Positions 7,738 through 15,518 of a DNA stretch of 64,000 bases are shown here, in pieces; position 1 is the stretch's first letter, and each line of letters starts with the position of its first letter. Under the pieces are notes generated by a model. The model had not been told where the DNA came from and ran no database searches. It saw only the letters and a list, made by a program, of their open reading frames with translations. The stretch is from NCBI GenBank assembly GCA_964474375.1, contig CAYYSG010000001.1, positions 1 through 64,000 of the forward strand, given 5' to 3'. The position numbers and the translations under genes are program-made. Source of the stretch: 2-01-FULL-33-17 sp964474375. Lineage in GTDB: Bacteria > Patescibacteriota > Minisyncoccia > Phycocordibacterales > UBA9973.

Positions 7738-9823
7738 GGAACAAATCGTCTCTATTTTGGTTTTTCTTTACAGGCACTAGGAACAATTTTACCAAATAAG
7801 CCAGTCCTAGTATTACTAGTATCATTACTAGCCATCCTAGCAGTGAATTAGGTAGGAAGCTTGTTCCGAAAATAGCAGCACCAGTTAGCGATGTTCTATT
7901 GTTAGCAGTATCTGCACCACCTAGGAATCTATCTAGGTCGTAGGCTACGGCTTCTTCTTGAGCTGTAGTTGACGGGTTTGTATAAACCATACTAGCGTTA
8001 GCTACAAGCATGTTCGAATCAACTTGTGCACAGTCAACATCGGCTTGGATGAATTTTGCATCTTCTTGGTTTGGAACTACAGTACCAATAGCAAATGTAA
8101 CTGTTTTTGTCATTTCACTATATGTACCACCAGCACTTGATTTTACATAATTCACTCCAGCTGGCAGTTGGACTTCCAGCACTGCATTTTGCAAAACTAC
8201 GTTTGATACATTTTTATATACAACTTGATAATCCACTACATCAGAACATGTTAGGTCTTCACGGCGGTCATCGATTCTTAGGAAAAGTAATGACGGCGCA
8301 GAATTCGCTACTATACGTTCAGTTGTTACAGGACGAACTACTGTTGGCTGAGTAGTACGAGTAGTTACGACTACGTTGTTACTACGTGTTGTACATTGTC
8401 TTAATTCACCTTCTTTAGTACCGAATGAGTTAGACACTACAGTTCGATAATAATAAGTCGTACTTGGCGCAAGTGAACTAATAGAATCAGCAAATTGGTA
8501 GTTACCAGTATTGGTTCCTACTGTTTTTTGCATTGTAGTATAAGCTAAATTACTAGCAGAAGTTCCGTATTTAAAATACGCATTTGTACTAGCAGCACCA
8601 TTGATACGGATTATTCCGTTTAGATTACAAGATGATGAAGTAATACCAGTAGCTGCAATAGTTGCAGCATTTGGAGCTTGGTTTACCGGAGCATCCACAT
8701 TGTATTCACTCATTTTAGAACTATTGTAGATGTTACCGTCGTAACAGCCTGGGTCAGCTGAGTCTACCTTGCCGTCGCCGTCGTTATCAATATTGTCTGA
8801 ACAAACAGGCTTTGCTACTTGACCAACAGTTACGATAGTATTGCCAGTAGCAGTGTTAGTACCGTAACCCGTAATTGTATAGTTTGTACTATTTGCTGGG
8901 TAGTCTATTCGAGAACCAGCAGAATTAGGAGTAACTGATCCGATATTCGGATATATAGTTACACTATTACAATTATTCGATGTCCAAGAAAGAGTAGTTG
9001 GACTACCAGAATTTATATAGTTTGGTGATGCATTGATAGAAACATAACATTGCTGAACTGGCGGATTGTAAAAAGTACAAATTCCTGGTTGACCGTAGTT
9101 AGTAGCTGCTGGATTGTTACAAACAGGTTGTACATAGTTGTATTCATCATTGTCTTGAGGATTACTACAGCCTGGGTCAGACATGTCTACCATGCCGTCA
9201 CCGTCATTATCACGCCCGTCAGAACAAGCGTGTGTTTGCTGCGGAGCATCTTGACGCACAGTAAATGTAGCTACAAATATACCTTGGTAACAAAATGAAT
9301 TAGTTTGTGGACATTTGTTATAAGCTGGAACAGTAGGTATAGAAAAGCTAGCTAATTCTTGGAGTGTTGTGACTTGTTTTATAACAGAGCCAACAGAGTT
9401 TGGATCACCACTACCTTGGCGTTGATAGACTTTGGCACCGTTGAATTCCAAATAAGTGTTACTTGGCATAGTTAGGTTAGCATTGCCAGACACACCACCA
9501 GCGGATGAGTTTAAGAATGCACTAAAGTTACCAGTACTAGAACTAGCTGTCATACCCAAAGTTACACCAGTAGCATCAGTTGTACCAGTGTTACGGTAAT
9601 AAAGTCTTACGTCGAATGACTGCCCTGGAGTTGATGCATAGCCCTGTGAACTATATGCAGCACAACCAGGTTGAAGCCCTTGCCCAGACTGAGCAATACC
9701 AACTGCGGGATTACAGTCCTGACCGGCAACGTTCGTATTAAAAGCAGCGTTTACGCTGGAAGCAATTCCAAATATAGCAAAAGCGATAAATGAAAAAGCT
9801 ATTAGTTTTATACTATTTTTCAT
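7730..9823 (-). CDS. Large secreted surface protein with Asp-rich calcium-type motifs and C-terminal membrane anchor
   Basis: This 697-residue exported protein has a signal peptide (residues 1 to about 26, ending VNAA). Two copies of a cysteine-framed Asp motif follow: CSDGRDNDGDGMVD near 200-213 and CSDNIDNDGDGKVD near 343-356, each ending in DPGC, which resembles calcium-binding thrombospondin type 3 repeats. Between and after them are Ig-like and fibronectin-III-like stretches and, near 520-640, a DUF11-type domain (VDYQVVYKNVS). A C-terminal helix near 660-683, followed by lysines, anchors it in the membrane. It is probably an adhesin or wall-associated protein. A TATAAT box ends 6 nt before the ATG. 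No enzyme motif is seen. Confidence 0.75.
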   Translation of the reverse strand: MKNSIKLIAFSFIAFAIFGIASSVNAAFNTNVAGQDCNPAVGIAQSGQGLQPGCAAYSSQGYASTPGQSFDVRLYYRNTGTTDATGVTLGMTASSSTGNFSAFLNSSAGGVSGNANLTMPSNTYLEFNGAKVYQRQGSGDPNSVGSVIKQVTTLQELASFSIPTVPAYNKCPQTNSFCYQGIFVATFTVRQDAPQQTHACSDGRDNDGDGMVDMSDPGCSNPQDNDEYNYVQPVCNNPAATNYGQPGICTFYNPPVQQCYVSINASPNYINSGSPTTLSWTSNNCNSVTIYPNIGSVTPNSAGSRIDYPANSTNYTITGYGTNTATGNTIVTVGQVAKPVCSDNIDNDGDGKVDSADPGCYDGNIYNSSKMSEYNVDAPVNQAPNAATIAATGITSSSCNLNGIIRINGAASTNAYFKYGTSASNLAYTTMQKTVGTNTGNYQFADSISSLAPSTTYYYRTVVSNSFGTKEGELRQCTTRSNNVVVTTRTTQPTVVRPVTTERIVANSAPSLLFLRIDDRREDLTCSDVVDYQVVYKNVSNVVLQNAVLEVQLPAGVNYVKSSAGGTYSEMTKTVTFAIGTVVPNQEDAKFIQADVDCAQVDSNMLVANASMVYTNPSTTAQEEAVAYDLDRFLGGADTANNRTSLTGAAIFGTSFLPNSLLGWLVMILVILGLAYLVKLFLVPVKKNQNRDDLFHN

Positions 9824-9829
9824 AACGGG

Positions 9830-9835
9830 ATTATA
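9830..9835 (-). promoter_or_regulatory. -10 box, leaderless type
   Basis: TATAAT on the minus strand ending 6 nt before the ATG at 9823. No ribosome-binding site is present. Confidence 0.75.
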
Positions 9836-9890
9836 TCATTTTATATAGCAGTATGTCAAGATTAGACAACAAAATACTGTTTCTGGCAAT

Positions 9891-9916
9891 AAAAAAGTCC
9901 CGACATATGCCGGGAC
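9891..9916 (-). terminator. Terminator after the 9945 gene
   Basis: Stem GTCCCG/CGGGAC followed on the minus strand by TTTTTTATTG. Confidence 0.8.
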
Positions 9917-9944
9917 AATTTTTAAAATAGAAAAACGAAAGATC

Positions 9945-11060
9945 TTAAGGAACTCTCTGGAAGATTCCGGGGATAGTTCCACCGCCACCAAAAGGACTTC
10001 CTCCCCATTGCTGGGTGCCTTGATTGCCGGAGCCTGCATCAAATGGTGAACCATAAGTATACTGGTTGCCTCCGCCAAATGGTTGACCTACCGAATAAAC
10101 AGGATTACCACCATCAAATGGTTGGCCATAATATACGGGACTGTTCCCATACATTTGAGGCATTCTTTGCCATTGATAATTTGGAATCAAATTTAGAGCT
10201 AAACTAAAGAACACAGTCCTTTGTCTTACATTGTAATTCGGCATAGGCGGGGTTTCCCACCACCCGGGCGAATTATAGACTCTACCCATTGGTGCCATTT
10301 GGGGCATCTGTTGGTATGTTGTAACCGGTTCTGGCTGAACGTAAACAACTTTTTCAACCACTTGGGTTTGATAGACTGTTTTTGTTTCAACTTTCGGAGT
10401 ACAATCGAGCTTTTTAAATTCTCGGCCGTACATCGAACGAACTCCAGTAAAATACTCCCATGATCCGTCATCTAATAAATAGAAGTTGGAATCTTTAGAA
10501 TATCTACCATCTGGCGCCATTTCGATCATTTTGTTGTAACAAGGTAAAAATAACATTTTACCTTTAGTAACAACGGGTTCGGGTTTTGGAATAATTTTAT
10601 TATTCTTAATAATTACGTTTCCGCAATTAGCCTTTACCAATGGTTCCCCATCTAGGCAATAATACAAGACTGCTCCTGGTATCATTTCTTTGTCTAGCTT
10701 TACTGCGTAACCTAAAGATGGCACCCAGCCGGTGTTTTTAAAACCAACCACATTGGTTCTGGTTTCAAGAGTGACTCTGCCACTTAAAAAAAGTTCTTCA
10801 AATTTGGCATCGTCGACAGTAATTCCAAGTCTTCCTCCGATTTCTTCGTAAAGAAAATTTCTGTAGTACGACCTGTCAGTCATAACGGTCATATTGTCTC
10901 TTTGGTTATGAACCACGAAGTCAACAAATTCTCTTTTTGTCATAGCGTTTCCGCTAGGCTTGTATACGAATTTGGTAATTCGTGGATTATCAGCCTTGAT
11001 TTCATTCATGTTCAGGATCAGCACTACCAGTGCCAACAACCTGTAGATATATTTTTTCAT
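9945..11060 (-). CDS. Secreted protein of unknown function, Gly/Gln/Tyr-rich C-terminus, possibly imported
   Basis: I do not recognise this 371-residue protein. A signal peptide covers residues 1 to about 23 (ends IKAD). The N-terminal half is mixed alpha/beta with a few cysteines. Near 228-245 is a valine-rich linker (KTVYQTQVVEKVVYVQPEP). The last 120 residues are of low complexity, rich in Gly, Pro, Gln and Tyr, with the repeated motif QPF.GG (YYGQPFDGG, SVGQPFGGG, YGSPFDAG, GGSPFGGG). Its promoter differs from its neighbours: TATAAT ends 26 nt before the ATG, followed by an A-rich leader. It stands alone with its own terminator. Transfer from another phylum is possible. Confidence 0.5.
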   Translation of the reverse strand: MKKYIYRLLALVVLILNMNEIKADNPRITKFVYKPSGNAMTKREFVDFVVHNQRDNMTVMTDRSYYRNFLYEEIGGRLGITVDDAKFEELFLSGRVTLETRTNVVGFKNTGWVPSLGYAVKLDKEMIPGAVLYYCLDGEPLVKANCGNVIIKNNKIIPKPEPVVTKGKMLFLPCYNKMIEMAPDGRYSKDSNFYLLDDGSWEYFTGVRSMYGREFKKLDCTPKVETKTVYQTQVVEKVVYVQPEPVTTYQQMPQMAPMGRVYNSPGWWETPPMPNYNVRQRTVFFSLALNLIPNYQWQRMPQMYGNSPVYYGQPFDGGNPVYSVGQPFGGGNQYTYGSPFDAGSGNQGTQQWGGSPFGGGGTIPGIFQRVP

Positions 11061-11086
11061 TTTTCTTAATGTACTTATTTGTGTAT

Positions 11087-11092
11087 ATTATA
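11087..11092 (-). promoter_or_regulatory. -10 box with a conventional leader
   Basis: TATAAT on the minus strand, 26 nt upstream of the ATG at 11060. The mRNA would have a 5' leader of roughly 20 nt, unlike most genes here. Confidence 0.5.
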
Positions 11093-11182
11093 TCACCTTT
11101 TGGGTTAAAAGTCAAGCCATATCAACCACCCTATTTATAGCCTTTTAGCTCTAAAAATATAGCCCTTTTGGACCATTTGCGG

Positions 11183-11188
11183 TACAAT
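11183..11188 (+). promoter_or_regulatory. -10 box, leaderless type
   Basis: TACAAT ending 6 nt before the ATG at 11195. It decides the start over an upstream in-frame ATG at 11168. Confidence 0.7.
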
Positions 11189-11194
11189 ATTCTT

Positions 11195-12892
11195 ATGTCA
11201 GTCCAGCAAGATAAAGACGAACAAAACAAAACTATAGAAGATTTTCGTCGTCGCGAAGAAGAAGCGTTAATGCAACTTCTTTCTGAAGAAAAATACCATA
11301 TACCTTATATTAATTTAGCTACAATGTCAGTCGACAACGAAGCACTACGTTTCGTTAGCGAAGCCGAAGCTCGTAATGCCGAAGTTGCTCCTTTTAAAAT
11401 GGTCGGCAAGAAATTACTAATTGCAGCCCATGCACCATCACGCGGCGAAGTATCCGTCATACTCGACAGTATCAAAAGAAAAGGCATGGAACCGGTCCTG
11501 CATATTGCATCACGCGCATCACTGGAACGTGTTTGGGAAAGATATTTGGAACTATCCAGTGCCGAAGTCAGCGAAACCGGTAGTATCGAAATATCCGGTG
11601 ACGTTATAGTTGAACTAGGTGAATCCATAAAAACCATCAAAGACGTAGAATCCCGTATCAACGAAGCCGGCAAAGACAGTATTCATTTTACTTCACATGT
11701 ACTACAAACCACCCTGGCTGGTGCAATGAAGCTAGACGCGTCGGACATACACATTGAACCTAGCGAAGACACTGTGTCTGTACGTTACCGTCTAGATGGA
11801 GTCTTGCAAGAAGTAGTCGTACTACCTATCAAATTCTTCCGCCTCATATCATCCCGTATTAAACTTATTTCTGGAGTAAAAATAACCAACAGCTCTATCG
11901 CCCAAGATGGTAGGTTCAGTATTTTTATAGCTGGCGAGGAAATTTCAGTTCGTGTGTCACTAATCCCCGGAGCTTATGGCGAATCCATTGTAATGCGTTT
12001 ACTTAACCCAAAATCCATCCGTGTAGGTATGGAAGAATTAGGTATACCGGACAATTTGTTCAAACTAATCGATGCGGAAATTCGTAAACCTAACGGTATG
12101 ATACTGCTAACTGGTCCGACTGGTTCCGGTAAAACTACATCACTGTATTCATTCCTGCAACGCATCTATTCCAAAGAAGTAAAAATCATCACAATCGAAG
12201 ACCCTATCGAATATCATTTGCCTGGCATAACCCAAACCCAAGCCGACACTGAAGCTGGTTATACTTTCGCCAACGGACTACGCAGTGCTCTTCGCCAAGA
12301 CCCCGAAGTAATCATGGTCGGTGAAATCCGCGACCACGAAACAGCCGAAATCGCGATAGAAGCCGCACTAACAGGACACATTGTGTTTTCAACATTACAC
12401 ACTAACAATGCTGCTGGTGTTATACCCCGATTCATTGACCTAGGTGTAAACCCAAAGATTCTTGTATCAGCATTGTCACTGTCCATTGCGCAACGTCTTG
12501 TTCGTAAGGTCTGCACCAAATGTGCGAAATCCCGCCCAGCAAATGAATACGAAATAAAGGAAATAAACCATGTACTAGAAATGGCACACAAAAATGGTAA
12601 AAACATCGAACTATATAATGTAAAAATACAAGACTCATACGACCTAGCTGAAGCTGTGGGATGCGAGGCATGTAACTTTACTGGATACAAAGGACGGTTT
12701 GGAATATTTGAAGCAATTTATAACGATGATTCTATCCAGGCTATCATTCCAAACAATCCATCTGAACACGAAATAAAAATGGTTGCCGACAAGCAAGGCA
12801 TACTAGACATGAAAGAAGACGGCATAGTCAAAGTTATAAACAAAGTAACAACCCTGGAAGAAGTCCGTAGTGTAGTCTCTCTTACGGAATAA
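11195..12892 (+). CDS. GspE/PilB-family type IV pilus assembly ATPase
   Basis: This hexameric cytoplasmic ATPase powers pilus extension or type II-like secretion. It has an N-terminal MshEN-type domain (about 1-150), then the ATPase core with Walker A GPTGSGKTT near residue 306, an Asp box (IEDPIEYH), Walker B VGEIRDHETA and a His box (STLHTNNA). A zinc-type four-cysteine element (CTKCAK near 440, then CEACNFTGYKGR) is present as in GspE. It is one of two such ATPases in the window; the other (51506-53263) is in a full pilus operon. This copy is monocistronic, facing a lone pseudopilin gene. It may drive a separate pilus or serve as a backup. Confidence 0.92.
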   Translation: MSVQQDKDEQNKTIEDFRRREEEALMQLLSEEKYHIPYINLATMSVDNEALRFVSEAEARNAEVAPFKMVGKKLLIAAHAPSRGEVSVILDSIKRKGMEPVLHIASRASLERVWERYLELSSAEVSETGSIEISGDVIVELGESIKTIKDVESRINEAGKDSIHFTSHVLQTTLAGAMKLDASDIHIEPSEDTVSVRYRLDGVLQEVVVLPIKFFRLISSRIKLISGVKITNSSIAQDGRFSIFIAGEEISVRVSLIPGAYGESIVMRLLNPKSIRVGMEELGIPDNLFKLIDAEIRKPNGMILLTGPTGSGKTTSLYSFLQRIYSKEVKIITIEDPIEYHLPGITQTQADTEAGYTFANGLRSALRQDPEVIMVGEIRDHETAEIAIEAALTGHIVFSTLHTNNAAGVIPRFIDLGVNPKILVSALSLSIAQRLVRKVCTKCAKSRPANEYEIKEINHVLEMAHKNGKNIELYNVKIQDSYDLAEAVGCEACNFTGYKGRFGIFEAIYNDDSIQAIIPNNPSEHEIKMVADKQGILDMKEDGIVKVINKVTTLEEVRSVVSLTE

Positions 12893-12893
12893 T

Positions 12894-12922
12894 AAAAAAT
12901 CCCGCTATGTGCGGGATTTTTT
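12894..12922. terminator. Bidirectional terminator
   Basis: AAAAAATCCCGC/GCGGGATTTTTT stem between two convergent genes. Confidence 0.88.
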
Positions 12923-12924
12923 AT

Positions 12925-13359
12925 TTATTGGTTATTACATGATACTGAACCGTCAGTAAACGATACAGGCAGTGAACTTTCGATTTCATATTTACCGCCT
13001 GTATGGTCAGTACAGAATAAATACCCTGATTTATATATCATAGGTACTGCTACTATATATTCGTCATAGTCCGAGATACAATCCGATGCCCCTCGAGTAA
13101 TAGCTACGGATTTAAAAGCATTGTCTATTATAGTATTAGCTTCACCTGATGCACATAGTCCAACATACGAACTACCATTTTCAGTAGCATACCTTGCAGC
13201 AAAGGTAACGAATTCACTCATGCTCCGTTTGGCTTTGGCATCACGTGCTTTAGCACGAGCAGAGGTTGTGGACTGAGTAACCACGCTAGTCAAAATAGCT
13301 ATGATTGAAACAACGATTAGTAGTTCTACCAGAGTAAACCCCGCCTCTTTTTTCTTCAT
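12925..13359 (-). CDS. Type IV pilin-like protein (prepilin)
   Basis: This short prepilin (144 residues) begins KKKEAGFTLVELLIVV, a class III signal with the prepilin peptidase site between Gly-7 and Phe-8 and Glu at +5. The hydrophobic helix continues to about residue 30. The globular head contains paired cysteines (GLCASG, SDCISD, FLCTDH, VSCNNQ), so disulfides are expected. The start was chosen at 13359 because a TATAAT box ends exactly 6 nt upstream; an alternative ATG two codons earlier abuts that box. It is the only pilin beside the ATPase at 11195 and is transcribed toward it. Confidence 0.88.
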   Translation of the reverse strand: MKKKEAGFTLVELLIVVSIIAILTSVVTQSTTSARAKARDAKAKRSMSEFVTFAARYATENGSSYVGLCASGEANTIIDNAFKSVAITRGASDCISDYDEYIVAVPMIYKSGYLFCTDHTGGKYEIESSLPVSFTDGSVSCNNQ

Positions 13360-13365
13360 ACACAT

Positions 13366-13371
13366 ATTATA
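13366..13371 (-). promoter_or_regulatory. -10 box, leaderless type
   Basis: TATAAT on the minus strand, 6 nt before the pilin ATG at 13359. Confidence 0.75.
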
Positions 13372-13380
13372 CCTAAAAAC

Positions 13381-13410
13381 AAAACTCTCTGCTATACAGC
13401 AGAGAGTTTT
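13381..13410 (-). terminator. Terminator of the non-coding RNA locus
   Basis: Perfect stem CTCTCTGCT/AGCAGAGAG with a U-tract (TTTTGTTTTT) on the minus strand. The plus-strand reading has a poorer U-tract, which supports minus-strand transcription of the RNA locus. Confidence 0.75.
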
Positions 13411-13415
13411 GTTAT

Positions 13416-13567
13416 AAAGACAAGAGTAATCTATAAACAATCCTTGCAAGGCACAAGTCCAAGCAAGTAGTAAAACCTTGTAGGATAACCCCAGTCGAAA
13501 CCAGAATGTCCTGCGCGTGAGTCACCGGGCTAAATGAGCTGATTGCTTATAGATTACCACCGTCTTT
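13416..13567 (-). ncRNA. Structured non-coding RNA of unassigned class (about 152 nt)
   Basis: The ends of this gene-free stretch pair into a long closing helix: 13416-13421 with 13562-13567 (6 bp), an internal loop, 13426-13436 with 13547-13557 (11 bp), a 1x1 mismatch, then 13438-13442 with 13541-13545 (5 bp). Inside, read on the minus strand, CAAGG, CTTGC, CCTTG and GCAAG can form an H-type pseudoknot. A GC-rich arm holds TTCTGGTTTCGAC, a string like the 5' part of tmRNA. However, no tag reading frame and no T arm were found. Orientation is set by the consensus promoter at 13662-13690 and the terminator at 13381-13410. A 6S-like RNA is another possibility. Confidence 0.55.
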
Positions 13568-13571
13568 GTAC

Positions 13572-13600
13572 TGAAAATAAAAACCAGCCGAAGCTGTGTT
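13572..13600 (-). terminator. Weak UUCG hairpin with U-tract
   Basis: On the minus strand CAGC-TTCG-GCTG is followed by GTTTTTATTTT. The stem is short but has a stable UUCG loop. It would end a short upstream RNA or partly attenuate the longer one. Confidence 0.45.
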
Positions 13601-13655
13601 ATAATCCTATTATATCAAGCACTGTGAATTACACAAGCAAACTTGATATTTATCT
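13601..13655 (-). ncRNA. 5' segment of the RNA locus with an 8-bp hairpin
   Basis: Directly downstream of the promoter. ATATCAAG/CTTGATAT (13612-13619 with 13642-13649) closes a 22-nt loop that holds a smaller TGTG/CACA pairing. It has no coding frame. It could be an independent small RNA ending at the UUCG hairpin, or the leader of the RNA at 13416-13567. Confidence 0.4.
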
Positions 13656-13661
13656 AGTTAC

Positions 13662-13690
13662 ATTATAGCAAATTGCTCTTGAATTGTCAA
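13662..13690 (-). promoter_or_regulatory. Consensus sigma-70-type promoter of the RNA locus
   Basis: On the minus strand, TTGACA at 13685-13690, a 17-nt spacer and TATAAT at 13662-13667, preceded by TGC (extended -10). The -35 box lies within an inverted repeat CTTGA/TCAAG. This is one of two full consensus promoters I found in the window; both precede non-coding loci. Confidence 0.85.
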
Positions 13691-13700
13691 GTGGTAGCCA

Positions 13701-13716
13701 TCCGCCAGCCGGCGGA
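13701..13716. repeat. GC-rich palindrome TCCGCC-AGCC-GGCGGA
   Basis: Perfect 6-bp stem with a 4-nt loop, pure GC in an AT-rich spacer, 18 bp before ruvB. Its form suggests a dispersed palindromic repeat; only a whole-genome count would show it. Confidence 0.5.
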
Positions 13717-13733
13717 CCCAAAAACCCTTATAT

Positions 13734-14696
13734 ATGAAGAACGAATCCAAATTCCTCGATCAACATTTGCGTCCTGAGACGTGGGCTGAATACGTTGGAC
13801 AAGAAAGTATTAAACAAAATATACACATCTTATTAACAGCCGCAAAAGGGCGCGAGGAACCTGCCGAACATATGCTCTTCTACGGACCGCCAGGTTTAGG
13901 CAAAACTACCTTGGCTCATCTTATAGCTAAAGAAACTGGACGAAATATCACGGTCACATCTGGCCCTGCAATAGAGAAAATCGGCGACTTGGCCAGCATC
14001 CTGACCAACTTAGCCCCAAACGACATACTATTTATAGACGAAATCCATAGACTATCCAAACTAGTCGAAGAAGTTCTCTACCCTGCTATGGAATCCGGTG
14101 TTATGGATATCATGATCGGCAAAGGCCCGTCAGCTCGTAGCGTGCAACTGGAATTGCCACCTTTTACGCTAGTTGGCGCGACTACTAGAATAGGATTACT
14201 TTCATCCCCACTCCGATCAAGATTCGGTGGTGGAGTATTCAGACTAGAATATTATACTGACCAAGAACTAGCCAGCATCCTAAAAAGATCTGCAGATTTA
14301 TTATCCATCCCAGCAGAGGAAGACGCTATCAAAGAAATAGTTAAAAGATCTCGTAAAACACCCCGTACTGCGAATTATTTTCTGAAACGTGTTCGCGACT
14401 ATGGGCAGGTCCGCGGTGTTGCCCTGGACTCTCGTGGGGCTCATGAAGCTCTTTCATTACTTGGTGTGGACTCGGCAGGACTTAACGATATTGACCGCGC
14501 TTATTTAAAAACTCTATATGAAAAATTCAAAGGCGGCCCAACCGGTATCCAAACAATGTCCGCGGCTCTTCATGAAGACGAAGGCACACTCGAAGACGTA
14601 ATCGAGCCATACTTGCTATCACTAGGGTTCATAGAACGCACTCCCCGAGGCCGGTCTATAACCGATGCTGGAATAAACCATATAGAGAACTACTAG
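13734..14696 (+). CDS. ruvB: Holliday junction branch-migration ATPase RuvB
   Basis: This is the motor of the RuvAB complex, moving Holliday junctions during recombination. The AAA+ core shows Walker A GPPGLGKTT near residues 50-58, Walker B FIDEIHR near 98-104, the sensor segment GATTRIG near 148-154, and the arginine-finger region SPLRSRFG. The C-terminal winged helix holds TPRTANYFLKRVRDY. The length of 320 is close to the usual 330-340. It is followed by ruvC after 3 nt; ruvA is not in the window. The start is in a GC-hairpin-flanked spacer and no clear -10 box sits at the usual distance. Confidence 0.97.
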   Translation: MKNESKFLDQHLRPETWAEYVGQESIKQNIHILLTAAKGREEPAEHMLFYGPPGLGKTTLAHLIAKETGRNITVTSGPAIEKIGDLASILTNLAPNDILFIDEIHRLSKLVEEVLYPAMESGVMDIMIGKGPSARSVQLELPPFTLVGATTRIGLLSSPLRSRFGGGVFRLEYYTDQELASILKRSADLLSIPAEEDAIKEIVKRSRKTPRTANYFLKRVRDYGQVRGVALDSRGAHEALSLLGVDSAGLNDIDRAYLKTLYEKFKGGPTGIQTMSAALHEDEGTLEDVIEPYLLSLGFIERTPRGRSITDAGINHIENY

Positions 14697-14699
14697 CAT

Positions 14700-15209
14700 A
14701 TGGATAAAAACAAAATTACGATCATGGGTATTGACCCCGGTATCGAAAGAATCGGCATCGCTATAATACATAAAAATAATCTAGAAAGACCAAAAGAAAA
14801 AATTATTTTTTCAGAGTGCTTCAAAACACCCAAAGATTTACCCGGCGCACAAAGACTAAACCAAATCCATGAACATGTTTTAAGAATAATATCCGAACAC
14901 AACCCCGACATCGCTGTTGTTGAAAAAATATTTTTCACCATCAACCAAAAAACCGCTATCATTGTAGCCGAAGCCCGTGGCGTCATACTCGCGGCTTTGG
15001 GTAAAACAAAAATTGAAATAATGGAACTCTCTCCAACTGAAATCAAGAGCTCTATCACCGGATCAGGTTCCGCCAAAAAGGAAGACATTGCCAGAATGTT
15101 ACCCAAAATCATAAATATCGACCCCAAAATAGTCCAAGATGACGAAATCGATGCTATTGCCGGAGCACTGGCTTGTAGTAGTAAACTACGTTATTCACAG
15201 ATTTTGTAA
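14700..15209 (+). CDS. ruvC: Holliday junction resolvase RuvC
   Basis: This endonuclease cuts Holliday junctions after RuvAB action. The acidic catalytic set is visible: Asp in MGIDPGIERIG near residue 11, Glu in AVVEKIFF near 79, and the Asp pair in DDEIDAIAGALA near 148-155. The length (169) is normal. It is co-transcribed with ruvB, with 3 nt between the genes. The proteins act in the same pathway, so this two-gene order makes functional sense even without ruvA nearby. Confidence 0.95.
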   Translation: MDKNKITIMGIDPGIERIGIAIIHKNNLERPKEKIIFSECFKTPKDLPGAQRLNQIHEHVLRIISEHNPDIAVVEKIFFTINQKTAIIVAEARGVILAALGKTKIEIMELSPTEIKSSITGSGSAKKEDIARMLPKIINIDPKIVQDDEIDAIAGALACSSKLRYSQIL

Positions 15210-15282
15210 ATTAGCCCTTGTCAAAGTTTTATAGATGTGTAAAATTACAAAACGTAAGCATATTAGTTAATTTTTTTAGTTC

Positions 15283-15480
15283 ATGCACATAGAAGAAGAC
15301 GGCCCTAAACATAACGAGGACGAAGCATTAATTGGATCAGTAATTGGAGACGATATTATAGACGAATTTAGTGACGACGCTCTGGTAGACGAAGAAGAAG
15401 CATTGCCCCCACTTCATGAAGATGAAGAAGAAATATACGATTTTCTAAGCGAAGAAGACGATCGCGACAGTATGTACTAA
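15283..15480 (+). CDS. Small acidic protein of unknown function
   Basis: This 65-residue protein has very high Asp/Glu content (roughly 40 percent) and only three basic Lys/Arg residues apart from His. No membrane helix or cysteine is seen. Acidic clusters occur as DDALVDEEEAL and HEDEEEIYDFLSEEDD. It follows ruvC by 73 nt and precedes a terminator. Such proteins may mimic nucleic acid or sit near RNA polymerase, but nothing here proves it. The frame is supported by the strong amino-acid bias and its fit between ruvC and the terminator. Confidence 0.55.
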   Translation: MHIEEDGPKHNEDEALIGSVIGDDIIDEFSDDALVDEEEALPPLHEDEEEIYDFLSEEDDRDSMY

Positions 15481-15492
15481 AACAAAATAAAT

Positions 15493-15518
15493 AAAACCGC
15501 TATCTATCTAGCGGTTTT
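15493..15518. terminator. Bidirectional terminator
   Basis: Stem AAAACCGCTA/TAGCGGTTTT between convergent genes. It overlaps the stop codon of tsaE by 2 nt. Confidence 0.88.

Noticed and set aside
7570..7851. Plus-strand frame of 93 codons in the AsnRS-like insertion spacer
   Set aside because: It runs through the 45-bp repeat, a terminator and the end of the surface-protein gene in antisense, and has no start-region signal.
13480..13530. tmRNA gene suggested by TTCTGGTTTCGAC and a following pseudoknot on the minus strand
   Set aside because: No tag reading frame ending in a typical Ala-rich tag, no T arm, and a terminator comes too soon. Kept only as a resemblance within an unassigned RNA.
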